From Bacteroidales bacterium (GTDB lineage: Bacteria > Bacteroidota > Bacteroidia > Bacteroidales > UBA932): DNA of 64,000 nucleotides. A model generated the notes under the pieces. That model saw only the letters and a list, made by a program, of their open reading frames with translations, was not told the origin of the DNA and did no database searches. Every line of letters starts with the position of its first letter. The stretch's first letter is position 1. Below are positions 24,157-31,819 of this stretch, in pieces. Where the stretch lies: contig JAFTFV010000025.1 in the NCBI GenBank assembly GCA_017458265.1, positions 18,558-82,557 on the forward strand, read 5' to 3'. Position numbers and translations under genes: made by a program.

Positions 24157-25329
24157 TCACCGGTTTCCCTTGGCCCGGTTGTGCGTCTTGCACAGCATCT
24201 GGCAATTCCCGATAGACGTTTCGCCTCCCTTGCTCCAGGCGGTGACGTGGTCTGCGTCCATCTCCGCAAGTTTCCATATCCTGGTCCGGTTGGCATCGTG
24301 GCCGATGGCGCAATAAGGGCAGTTTGATACACCATCTGCCTCCGCCTTCTCAGTCTGGGAGGCATACACGGCCTTCTTAGTTGGCTCATCGAACACCCGC
24401 ACATTTAGTAGACGCGGCTCCTGGCAACCTCCAAGGATGTATTCAAAGATGCCCTTCTTCTCCTTTACGTAGAAACTCTCATACAGTTCCCGTACCTTTG
24501 CCGCCACAGCCGCCGGGTCATAGGCCTGCGTGTGATACTTCTCATAAAGCTCGCCCCACTTCAGCCCGCACATCTCCTTCTCAGGAGCAATATCAAAGAC
24601 TGCCGTAATCCAGTCAATGACGGAAGTGAAGTAAGCCTTCATTTCGCCGATGCTCTCATCATACCTGTGTGCCGCCATATAATCCTCCGTATGCCCACGG
24701 CTTACCCAATCCAGCGCTGCAGCAAGGAAATCCTGTCGCTTTGCAGTACCGCTGATAAAGCAGCTCCACTTGTTGATGTTGGTGTTATTGGAGTTGGAAA
24801 ACTCTTCCTTGGCCTTCGTTACAAACGGGCCGGAATACACGGCGTTAAGGGTCTCCTGGGTATTAAGCGGGATACCCACAATATTTATGGTACGGAACCA
24901 GTCCTTGATTTCCTTCTCAGTACCCTCACATACATAGATGAGAAGTTTGGTTTTTAAGAAACGCTCCTGCTCATCCTTGTTGAGGGCAGTGAAATACCAT
25001 GGCTTTCCGTCCGGGTCAATCCATGCGAATTTCTCCGTGATGAAGCGTCCCAGGGAGGTGATGCGCTGCTGGCCGTCCAGAACCTCATAGCGGTCTTCAC
25101 CTACTTTGGAGAAATAAATAAGACCCAGCGGGTAACCGTTCCTGACACTCTGAATCACATCTACTTCCTTCTTGCCGCCGTTCTCGGCGTACAAATAATG
25201 GCGCTGGAATTCCGGCTGAATGGTCAGACGTCCGGACAGTCCGTAGAGGCCCTTGCCTTCGTATTCATTGTACTGGAAACCCTTGCAGATATCGCCGATA
25301 GTCCAGTCCTGGTAAAGTGTTGCTTTCAT
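24157..25329 (-). CDS. DUF262 domain protein with C-terminal HNH nuclease
   Basis: A 390-residue protein. The N-terminal DUF262 (GmrS-like, ParB/Srx-type) region has the nucleotide-associated motif [17 protein letters not shown] near residues 85-100 and [15 protein letters not shown] before it. The C-terminus is an HNH domain: CPYC, then [20 protein letters not shown], then [14 protein letters not shown], with the catalytic-type DH and the zinc-type Cys pairs. DUF262 nucleases include GmrSD and SspE, which restrict invading DNA using NTP hydrolysis. This one is fused to HNH and translationally coupled (ATGA overlap) to an adenine methyltransferase. That suggests a restriction partner whose cutting is governed by methylation (inference). 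It ends 24 bp from element A. Confidence 0.85.
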   Translation of the reverse strand: MKATLYQDWTIGDICKGFQYNEYEGKGLYGLSGRLTIQPEFQRHYLYAENGGKKEVDVIQSVRNGYPLGLIYFSKVGEDRYEVLDGQQRITSLGRFITEKFAWIDPDGKPWYFTALNKDEQERFLKTKLLIYVCEGTEKEIKDWFRTINIVGIPLNTQETLNAVYSGPFVTKAKEEFSNSNNTNINKWSCFISGTAKRQDFLAAALDWVSRGHTEDYMAAHRYDESIGEMKAYFTSVIDWITAVFDIAPEKEMCGLKWGELYEKYHTQAYDPAAVAAKVRELYESFYVKEKKGIFEYILGGCQEPRLLNVRVFDEPTKKAVYASQTEKAEADGVSNCPYCAIGHDANRTRIWKLAEMDADHVTAWSKGGETSIGNCQMLCKTHNRAKGNR

Positions 25330-26465
25330 TGTTGAGGTTTTTTGCGGATGAGTATTCTTGCAGGTGCCTTTTTGGGGATTCCGTTTACGGTATATACAAG
25401 GCTTCTCATATTAGCTGTATAATGCCCGGTTCCACCGAATGAGCGATATCTATCCATCCAGTCCTTTCCAATAGGCTGAATTCCGATGTTCTCAGAGATT
25501 CCTTTTATGTCGCTACCAATAATCTCAAACTGTTCTGGACAGTATTTATCCAGGAACGAAATCGGAACGCCCATTATGCCGTCATAATCCGATGGAATGG
25601 CGTCAGTATATGGCACTTCAATCGCCTGATAAGTTTCATACACGGGGTACCCGCCTTCACGTATTTGCTTGTGCTTACTAAACCTTAAGTTGTCTTTCAT
25701 GGTCATTAGACTAAGAGGCTCATGACGACGGCCATGATCAATATTTGTCAACCAAACGGAGGGTACATTCTTCATGTTAATCCCATTAATAACCTTATCT
25801 ACGTCTGAGGCGACTTTAGTCTCAAACCACATTCCACCAGACCATTCTGTACGACCAGACCATATATGATTATTCTTTATTTCCGGAAAGACATCTTTGA
25901 ATGTAACACAATTCTTGTTGGCTAAAAAGAGGAACTTCTTTTGACCCTCCAATAGCCATTTGAAGAAGAGCGGGAAAATACTGAACGGAGGATTGGTCAC
26001 GATGATATCGGCCTCATCCCTAAGTTTGCAGACCTCTGGGCTGCGGAAGTCGCCATCGCCATCAAGGTAGTGCCACTCCAGATCATCTATGTCGATGCGA
26101 CCGCTACCGTTAGTGTCGCGGGTAAGTTCAAAGATTTTGCCCTTGATACGGGTCTTATCCACATCAAACAGCGGACTCTCCGTCTCAAAAAGTGTGGGCT
26201 CATAGTCCTTGTACTTCTTGCTCTCCACCGCATAGGATGTGCTGATAAGCCGTTTCAAGCCAAGCCTCTCAAAGTTCTGTGCAAAGAACCTGGTGAAGTT
26301 GCTCCATTCCGGGTCATCGCACGGCAGGAGCACTGTTTTGTCTCTGAATGTGTCTGGATTATACTCCAGATAGGCATTAATCTCTTTCTGGATATCGGCA
26401 TATTGGGTGTAGAATTCGTCGTTCTTCGCCGCCTTAGCAGCGCCCATATTGCTATTGTTGGCCAT
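25326..26465 (-). CDS. Adenine-specific DNA methyltransferase, EcoRI family
   Basis: A 379-residue protein. The start [20 protein letters not shown] and [20 protein letters not shown] are typical of the MT_EcoRI family. The catalytic motif IV is [20 protein letters not shown] (NPPF), about residues 153-170, followed by [20 protein letters not shown] and [10 protein letters not shown]. It should add a methyl group to N6 of adenine at a specific DNA site using SAM. No EcoRI-like endonuclease gene is nearby; the only nuclease is the overlapping DUF262-HNH gene. The gene is AT-richer than its surroundings, consistent with horizontal acquisition. The recognition site cannot be read from sequence. 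Confidence 0.88.
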   Translation of the reverse strand: MANNSNMGAAKAAKNDEFYTQYADIQKEINAYLEYNPDTFRDKTVLLPCDDPEWSNFTRFFAQNFERLGLKRLISTSYAVESKKYKDYEPTLFETESPLFDVDKTRIKGKIFELTRDTNGSGRIDIDDLEWHYLDGDGDFRSPEVCKLRDEADIIVTNPPFSIFPLFFKWLLEGQKKFLFLANKNCVTFKDVFPEIKNNHIWSGRTEWSGGMWFETKVASDVDKVINGINMKNVPSVWLTNIDHGRRHEPLSLMTMKDNLRFSKHKQIREGGYPVYETYQAIEVPYTDAIPSDYDGIMGVPISFLDKYCPEQFEIIGSDIKGISENIGIQPIGKDWMDRYRSFGGTGHYTANMRSLVYTVNGIPKKAPARILIRKKPQQ

Positions 26466-26468
26466 TGG

Positions 26469-26696
26469 CTACCCTCTGGTATCACCGCTGGCCTGTTTGC
26501 GATGGGATTCATAAAAAGAAAGTGCAGGCCGCTTACTTTTACTGTCAAGTCGGGCCTCGGCAAACCGAGGGTGGAATCCCATTGCATCGAGTAATTTCGG
26601 ATATGCCCGCACTTCCGCTATCGTGTGAGCATAGCTCCGCCAATAGCCAGTGCAAGCGCTAACCATTACTCCGTATGCAATTTTGAACTTCCACAT
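26469..26696 (-). CDS. Possible small leader gene of the methyltransferase operon
   Basis: A 75-codon open frame, MWKFKIAYGVMVSACTGYWR to SHRKQASGDTRG, whose TAG stop lies 3 bp before the methyltransferase ATG. The only good promoter of the operon lies about 65 bp upstream, so this stretch is transcribed as the 5' part of the message. The protein is basic, has no recognisable domain and is not an evident helix-turn-helix controller protein. A GAGGG sequence at its end could be the methyltransferase ribosome-binding site. It may be a real small gene or just an untranslated leader. Confidence 0.3.
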   Translation of the reverse strand: MWKFKIAYGVMVSACTGYWRSYAHTIAEVRAYPKLLDAMGFHPRFAEARLDSKSKRPALSFYESHRKQASGDTRG

Positions 26697-26761
26697 TCGA
26701 CTTGAACGGAATAAAAGCTAATCGCTTTCTGTTATGTCTGCTTTCCTGAAGGATTGCATTG

Positions 26762-26793
26762 CAAATCTACAAAATTTCAGGCTCACGTCCAAA
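26762..26793 (-). promoter_or_regulatory. Complete Bacteroidota promoter for the methyltransferase-DUF262 operon
   Basis: On the minus strand TTTG (26793-26790), a 20-bp spacer and TAGATTTG (26769-26762) match TTTG-N19-21-TAnnTTTG. The implied start is near 26757, giving a leader of about 290 nt before the methyltransferase. Confidence 0.65.
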
Positions 26794-26820
26794 ACCCTGT
26801 GTTTACTGTGCCTGAAATTT
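26772..26820. promoter_or_regulatory. Operator-like inverted repeat around the island promoter
   Basis: AAATTTCAGGC (26772-26782) and GCCTGAAATTT (26810-26820) are perfect 11-bp inverted arms, 27 bp apart. One arm lies in the spacer beside the -7 box, the other just upstream of the -33 box. A dimer bound here would cover the promoter. Confidence 0.5.
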
Positions 26821-26879
26821 CATCAATATGATTCTAAGTACTAAAGCACACATTTGTTTGTACAGGGCCGAAAACGTGC

Positions 26880-27134
26880 TTTATGCGGGGGTGGCAGCAG
26901 GAAGGTGGAGGCGAATAGGAGCGAAGTGAATGCGAGTGCGGAGGAAGGGCTGTGCCGCGACAGCGGATGCCGACATTCGGGTGGGTGGTATTTCAAAGAT
27001 GGGACGTGGAGTCCAGACTGGAGGGTGCTCAATCGAAGGAGGGACGAGGCTTTTGGAGGCAAAGCCCTTTCTCCATGCACAAAGCATACGGAGTGACGTC
27101 AGCCTCCACCTTCCTGCTGCTACCCCCGCATAAA
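26880..27134. mobile_element. 255-bp MITE-like element with 33-bp terminal inverted repeats
   Basis: The left end TTTATGCGGGGGTGGCAGCA (continuing to 26912) and the right end (27102-27134) are inverted copies over 33 bp with one mismatch. GGAGGAAGGGCTGTGCC inside the left end has a weaker inverted partner, GGCAAAGCCCTTTCTCC, inside the right. No convincing open frame, promoter box or target-site duplication is visible. It sits between the island promoter and the right junction. Confidence 0.65.
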
Positions 27135-27192
27135 TAATCAGCCCGGGCACCAAATACCCCTTTTCCGTGTTCGCATGACAACGGGTCATTAC

Positions 27193-27238
27193 CGCTGCAG
27201 GTGACGCCCCCTCGGACGATCTGCCCTTCTGGGTGTGA
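27193..27238 (+). pseudogene. Remnant of the ssb 3' end
   Basis: The frame reads A-A-G-D-A-P-S-D-D-L-P-F as in the last codons of ssb, then W-V-stop instead of the TAA. An in-frame TGA lies about 20 bp upstream, so nothing longer is coded. It forms the left part of direct repeat B. Confidence 0.75.
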
Positions 27239-27341
27239 AATGTAAGCGGCTGACTATCAGTCGATAAGCCAAAATGCTTTCCTCGATCTGGAGGAAAGCA
27301 TTTTGCGTAAAGCGCTGATTCTGAAACGTTTACATTTCACG
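27234..27341. repeat. 108-bp inverted-end hairpin element, copy B
   Basis: Its ends are TGTGAAATGTAA and TTACATTTCACG. The central stem is AAAATGCTTTCC/GGAAAGCATTTT with the same 10-nt loop as copy A. The outermost G:C pair of copy A is T:A here, a compensatory change. As the T-run can serve either strand, it probably terminates the xylan operon coming from the right. Confidence 0.85.
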
Positions 27342-27354
27342 GGCTAAGTAAGGG

Positions 27355-30300
27355 CTAGAAGCGGAAGGTCTTGGTGAGGCCGCGGTAGGTGCAGCGCACT
27401 TGCCTTATGGCAGGGTGGCGCACTATGATGACTTCGGGGGAGTCGGATTCCGCCGATACTTTGGAGAAATCAAGGCCTTGCGGCATGCGGTAGTTGGTGC
27501 AGTCAGTGTAGCCGTTCTCGCCGGTGGCCCATTCGGGCACGGCGGGGGTATCCAGAAGGGCACCGTCATATTTGAACGTCACTTTGGGCGGTTCCGTGAA
27601 TTCCAGGGAGCCGCCTTTTTCAGTGAATCCAAGGCCGATAAAGTCGCAGAGCACATCGCCGGACGGCCCTTCTGCAACCAGATAGAGCGCGCGTTTGCCG
27701 CTGCCAAGGCGCTTGCCAAGAGCCGCCTTGTAGCAGGCAATATCGGCCCCGGAGCCCTCCGGAACGGTGATTTCGCCGATTTTCTCTCCCCAGGGCTCAT
27801 CGAGGACGACGTTCACCTTGAAGGCCGATTCTGTCCTTGCCGCAAGGAAGAGGTTGAATTCAGAGGAGGTGGTGAGCCCGCGTACGTCAAAGTACTTGAA
27901 ACCGGCATAATCGCCGCTGCGGACGCCCGCTATGTCCATGCGGTTGTCCCAGACATCGTAGGAGTCCTTCATGAGGGAATGGTCCGACAGCACGCAGGCA
28001 TAGCCGGCAGAATAGTATCGGAATGGAGGAAGGCCGTAGATGTGGAAGCCTTCGGAAGTGACTTCGGCACCTTTGTATTCGTCCCCGCCGGTTGTCTTGA
28101 GCGTGAAGCCGCCGCGGTAAGGGTCATAGGCCGTAATGCGCACTTCACCGCCCTCGGAGACCGGTTTTTCATCGGCCTGCACTGAAACGGGGGAGACCAT
28201 GGCCTGGCGGGCATAGCCGAAGCCGCGGGGGGCGCGGTGATAGAAGACGTACCACTGCCCGCCGATCTCTGCCAGCGAGCCGTGCGTGTTGTTGGCGCCG
28301 AATCCCGGAACAAGGGCGCTTCCGTCCCGGGACAGCTGCGGCGCACGCGCGTCCACCAGCACTCCGCCGCTCTTCCACGGGCCAAGCGGATTGTCCGAGT
28401 ACGCATAGCGCAGCGTGGCGTTGGACAGGCTCATGCCATAGTCCGGCCCGGAATGGCCGCTGTAGATATATACGTACTTGTTTCCAACCTTCCTGAAGGA
28501 CGAAGCCTCATAGAAATGGAACTCCTCGTCATTTACGAAATCCGGACAGTCTGAAGACCCGTAGCGGGGCTTATACGGCTCCAGCGGGTCAAGCTGCGTG
28601 GCGCTGGAGCGCTTGAATCCCCATGCAACGTATGCCCTGTAGCCGATGGGATAGTCGGGGTCGGAAGGGTCGTCGACGGCCTCCACAAGGGCGCCCGGGT
28701 CGAAGTCGATGACGCTGCCCGGAAGCAGCGTGAGGCCGCCGGGAGCAAGGTTTATGGGCGTGAAGGGGCCGTCAGGGCGGTCACCTTCGCACACCATGCC
28801 CTCACGGCGCCAGCCGCGGCTGTGCGGGAAGAGATAGTACTTCCGCTCACCGGTATCCCTCCTTGTCACTTCCATGATGTCCGGCGCATATATAAGGTCC
28901 CAGCTGTCTCCGGCCTTGTAGCTGAAGACGGGACCCTCGTCACGCCAGGAGGTGAGGTCCTCCACCGGGGCCGACCAGCACCTCACATCCTGCCCGCAGT
29001 AGCTGCTCACGCGTGTGTCGTGCGAGCCGTAGACGTAAACGCGGTAGTGCCCGGCATTGTCGGGGTCTTCGAAAACGTGCGGCTCTCCGTCCGGAACGTG
29101 CTCCCAGAGCGGCAGGTATGGGTTTCCGAGGCTGGAGGCCGTCGCGTAGGACTTGCCCGAGAACTGTGAGAAGTAGCCAAGGCAGGCATCCCTCCACCAC
29201 TGAGCATCCCTGAGATTGGTTTCAAGCAGCGTGGAGACCTCCTCAAAGTGCTTCCTGCTCACGTAGGGCTTCATGTCGGCCCATACCTCACAGAAGCCGC
29301 GGACGGCCTCCACTCCGCTGTAATAATGGCTGCAGAGTTCACTCCATAGAGTGCGTCCGGAACGCATCCTGTATTCCCAAGGCAGATGATGGAACCAGAG
29401 AAGCAGTTCTTCGGGACATGTTTCTGCGGATTCATACTCCGCAGCCAAAGGTTCATTGTACTGTGCAGTGGCACCCGAGCCGCTTGCAACAGTCCTGTCA
29501 AAGCCTATCCCGTCGGGGCCGGCTTTGTGATAATAGGAAGGCATCCAGTCCTTTCTGGCGCCCGGAACGTCGCACCACGGCTCCGGGCCGAAGTGATGCT
29601 CCCAGGCAAATAGATGGTGAAGCCCCATGGGCATCATATAGTCCACGCATGCCTCGCGGGAGGCCAGCATCACGGCCTTCATGGGCTCCAGGAACTTCTT
29701 TTCGTAGCGCTTCCTGCTCATGAGGAAGGGCCTTGGGAAGGTGATGCGGAGCCACTCGTCGGCAATCTGTTCAGACGTGAGCGTGGGGTCCCAGGCAAGG
29801 CGCCCGAAGGCGTACCAGTTGGCCTGGTTGAAGATATTCCCGCACCAGTTCTCATCCCTGCCGATGTTGGCGACGCCCGCGATTGCAGACAGCGGAGAGG
29901 CCGCCGTGACGGCGGCCACCGTGGAGCCGGGGCCGTCGCGGAAGGTATCGGCACCAAGGCATTCTTCCCACATGGGGGCCAGGAAAACCAGGGACGAGGC
30001 CTGTCCCAGATACTCCATGGTGATCTGGAGTTCCGGGGTCATGGATGTTTTGTGGAGACGGCCGAAAAGCGGGCTGAAGGGCTCCCTGGGCTGGAAATCC
30101 ACCGGTCCGTTCTTTATCTGGACAGACACGTTCTCCCTGAACTGCCCGTCAAGGGGCTCGAATTCCTGCACCGCCTGCATGGCCCTGTCGGGGCTGTTTG
30201 CGGCGTAGACGAAGGCCCTCCACATGACGATTCCGCCGTGCGGGGCAAGGGCGTCGGCAAGGCAGTTGGCGCCGTCAGTGTGCGAGCGGCCGAAGTCCTG

Positions 30301-30843
30301 CGGCCCGGGCTGTCCCTCGCTGGAGGCCTTCACGAGGAAGCCGCCGAAGTCCGGTACCATCGAGTAGATTTCCTCCACTTTGGCGTTCCACCAGGCTATG
30401 ACGGAAGGGTCCAGAGGGTCTGCAGTGGAAAGGCCGCCGAGGGCCATAGGCGATGCGAAATTCACCGACAGGTACACCCTGATGCCGTATTCCCTGAGAA
30501 TGTCGGCAATGGCGGCGACCCTCTCCAGATGTTCGCGGTCCAGCACCTTGGGCGATGCGTTCACATTGTTGAGCACCGTCCCGTTGATGCCTATTTTCTG
30601 ATTCAGGAGACCGTATTCCCTGATGCGCCCTTCCGGCACTTCTGCCGATGTCCACTCGAAGATGGACGGCCCTGCGTAACCGCGTTCAATGGTATCGTCA
30701 AGGTTGTCCCAGTGGTTGAGGATGCGGTACTCGTATGCGGGCGTTCCGGTGAGGGGAATGTCCGCATCGAGCCAGAGCCGGTCGTTGTTCCTTGTACAGG
30801 AGAGTGCAAGGAGAGTTAGCGCAAAGGTTACGAGTCTATTCAT
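27355..30843 (-). CDS. Alpha-glucuronidase (GH67) fused to a GH43 enzyme, lipoprotein
   Basis: A 1162-residue protein with a lipoprotein-like signal (LVTFALTLLALSC). Residues about 35-560 are GH67: RILNHWDNLDDTIERGYAG, KIGINGTVLNNVNA, GFLVKASSEGQPGP (probable catalytic Glu) and HTDGANCLADAL. Residues about 575-900 are GH43: YLPLWEHVPDGEPHVFEDP, WDLIYAPDIMEV and FHFYEASSFRKVGNKYV. The end (about 920-1100) resembles a CBM6-type module (FNLFLAARTESAFKV ... FIGLGF). GH67 releases 4-O-methyl-glucuronate from the end of xylo-oligosaccharides; GH43 would remove xylose or arabinose. The usual N-terminal GH67 domain of about 130 residues is missing: catalytic-type sequence starts right after the signal. 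The start overlaps the preceding GH43 gene by 8 bp. Confidence 0.85.
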   Translation of the reverse strand: MNRLVTFALTLLALSCTRNNDRLWLDADIPLTGTPAYEYRILNHWDNLDDTIERGYAGPSIFEWTSAEVPEGRIREYGLLNQKIGINGTVLNNVNASPKVLDREHLERVAAIADILREYGIRVYLSVNFASPMALGGLSTADPLDPSVIAWWNAKVEEIYSMVPDFGGFLVKASSEGQPGPQDFGRSHTDGANCLADALAPHGGIVMWRAFVYAANSPDRAMQAVQEFEPLDGQFRENVSVQIKNGPVDFQPREPFSPLFGRLHKTSMTPELQITMEYLGQASSLVFLAPMWEECLGADTFRDGPGSTVAAVTAASPLSAIAGVANIGRDENWCGNIFNQANWYAFGRLAWDPTLTSEQIADEWLRITFPRPFLMSRKRYEKKFLEPMKAVMLASREACVDYMMPMGLHHLFAWEHHFGPEPWCDVPGARKDWMPSYYHKAGPDGIGFDRTVASGSGATAQYNEPLAAEYESAETCPEELLLWFHHLPWEYRMRSGRTLWSELCSHYYSGVEAVRGFCEVWADMKPYVSRKHFEEVSTLLETNLRDAQWWRDACLGYFSQFSGKSYATASSLGNPYLPLWEHVPDGEPHVFEDPDNAGHYRVYVYGSHDTRVSSYCGQDVRCWSAPVEDLTSWRDEGPVFSYKAGDSWDLIYAPDIMEVTRRDTGERKYYLFPHSRGWRREGMVCEGDRPDGPFTPINLAPGGLTLLPGSVIDFDPGALVEAVDDPSDPDYPIGYRAYVAWGFKRSSATQLDPLEPYKPRYGSSDCPDFVNDEEFHFYEASSFRKVGNKYVYIYSGHSGPDYGMSLSNATLRYAYSDNPLGPWKSGGVLVDARAPQLSRDGSALVPGFGANNTHGSLAEIGGQWYVFYHRAPRGFGYARQAMVSPVSVQADEKPVSEGGEVRITAYDPYRGGFTLKTTGGDEYKGAEVTSEGFHIYGLPPFRYYSAGYACVLSDHSLMKDSYDVWDNRMDIAGVRSGDYAGFKYFDVRGLTTSSEFNLFLAARTESAFKVNVVLDEPWGEKIGEITVPEGSGADIACYKAALGKRLGSGKRALYLVAEGPSGDVLCDFIGLGFTEKGGSLEFTEPPKVTFKYDGALLDTPAVPEWATGENGYTDCTNYRMPQGLDFSKVSAESDSPEVIIVRHPAIRQVRCTYRGLTKTFRF

Positions 30844-31819
30844 CAGTTCCTTCTATAGTCCGGATGGTTCCGTCTTCGTTGTAGTGGAGTTCGCACACCT
30901 TGAGGCTGCGGAGGCGGTTGATGCCCTTTGAGGGAACGCTGTCATGATGGAAGAGCCACCACTTGCCGCCATACTCTACTATACTGTGGTGTGTTGTCCA
31001 TCCGACCACCGGGGTGAGGATCTTTCCCTTGTATGTGAAGGGGCCGTAAGGATTGTCGCCGATGGCATAGCAGAGGCAGTGGGTGTCGCCTGTGGAGTAG
31101 CTGAAATAGTATTTTCCGTTGTACTTGTGCAGCCAGCTGGCCTCGAAGAAGCGGCGGGCGTTGTCAGCGACGGTGATGGGCTTTCCGTTTTCGTCAAGGA
31201 GCACCACAGGGCGGGGCTCTTCGGCGAATTCCAGCATGTCGTCGCGGAGGCGCACCACGCGGGCGGGGATGGCGGGCTCGTCATCGGCAGGATAGGTGGA
31301 GCCTGTGTCCACTGCCTTGTTGTCCTTGTAGCGCTGGAGCTGGCCGCCCCAGATGCCGCCGAAGTAGAGGTAGTGCTTTCCGTCCTCCTCGAAGACGCAT
31401 ACGTCGATGGAGTAACTGCCGTCCATGGGCTTCGGAAGTGGGATGTAGGGGCCTTCGGGCTTGTCGGCAATGGCGACGCCGATGCGGAAGATGTCGGTCT
31501 TGTCCTTTGCGGGGAAGTACATGTAGTACTTGCCGTCCTTGTATGCCACGTCGTTGTCCCAGAGCTGTCGGCCGGCCCAGGGAACGTCCTTGATGTCAAG
31601 CGCGTTACCGTGGTCCTTCACGGGGGAGGTCATGGGGTCCGGGCCTTCGATGGAAAGCACGTGATAGTCCTTCATGTCGTACTCGCTGCCGAAGTCGTCG
31701 TCCGGAGCGGCCGAGTCCCAGTCGTGTGAGGGATAGATGTAGAGCTTTCCGCCGAACACGTGGACGGAAGGGTCGGCCATGTAGTCGGCCGGGAAGAGGT
31801 AACGCTTACTTTGTGCCAT
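30836..31819 (-). CDS. GH43 beta-xylosidase/arabinosidase, no export signal
   Basis: A 327-residue five-bladed propeller enzyme of GH43. YLFPADYMADPSVHVFGGKL holds the general-base Asp, QLWDNDVAYKDGKYYMYFPA is the second conserved blade and FFEASWLHKYNGKYYFSYS the general-acid Glu. There is no signal peptide, so it probably acts in the cytoplasm on imported xylo-oligosaccharides, which fits its neighbour, the GPH symporter. It overlaps the GH10 gene by 14 bp and the GH67-GH43 gene by 8 bp, so the three are translated from one message. Whether it prefers xylose or arabinose ends is unknown. Confidence 0.9.
   Translation of the reverse strand: MAQSKRYLFPADYMADPSVHVFGGKLYIYPSHDWDSAAPDDDFGSEYDMKDYHVLSIEGPDPMTSPVKDHGNALDIKDVPWAGRQLWDNDVAYKDGKYYMYFPAKDKTDIFRIGVAIADKPEGPYIPLPKPMDGSYSIDVCVFEEDGKHYLYFGGIWGGQLQRYKDNKAVDTGSTYPADDEPAIPARVVRLRDDMLEFAEEPRPVVLLDENGKPITVADNARRFFEASWLHKYNGKYYFSYSTGDTHCLCYAIGDNPYGPFTYKGKILTPVVGWTTHHSIVEYGGKWWLFHHDSVPSKGINRLRSLKVCELHYNEDGTIRTIEGTDE

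Larger units (their letters stand above)
24144..27191. mobile_element. Accessory island downstream of ssb, bounded by CCGCTGCA and direct repeats
   Basis: The segment holds the DUF262-HNH gene, the adenine methyltransferase gene, a possible small leader gene, a promoter and a 255-bp inverted-repeat element. CCGCTGCA lies at both junctions (24136-24143 and 27192-27199). Removing the segment with one CCGCTGCA would leave repeats A and B exactly in tandem. No integrase or transposase is present, and the ends are not inverted repeats of each other. The methyltransferase gene is visibly more AT-rich than the flanking genes. I infer acquisition by insertion or recombination; the mechanism is not shown. 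Confidence 0.6.
27192..27344. repeat. Direct repeat B (second copy of ssb 3' end plus 108-bp element)
   Basis: An ungapped partner of 23984-24136, about 91 percent identical by eye. It lies 10 bp beyond the stop of the minus-strand GH67-GH43 gene and closes the accessory island on its right. Confidence 0.9.

Noticed and set aside
26880-27134. Phase-variable invertible promoter
   Set aside because: The inverted ends have the right size range, but no TAnnTTTG box lies inside in either direction and the island operon already has a complete promoter outside the segment.
26881-27189. Several overlapping 60-100 codon frames inside the 255-bp inverted-repeat element
   Set aside because: They arise from the repeat ends themselves, occur on both strands and show no coding character.
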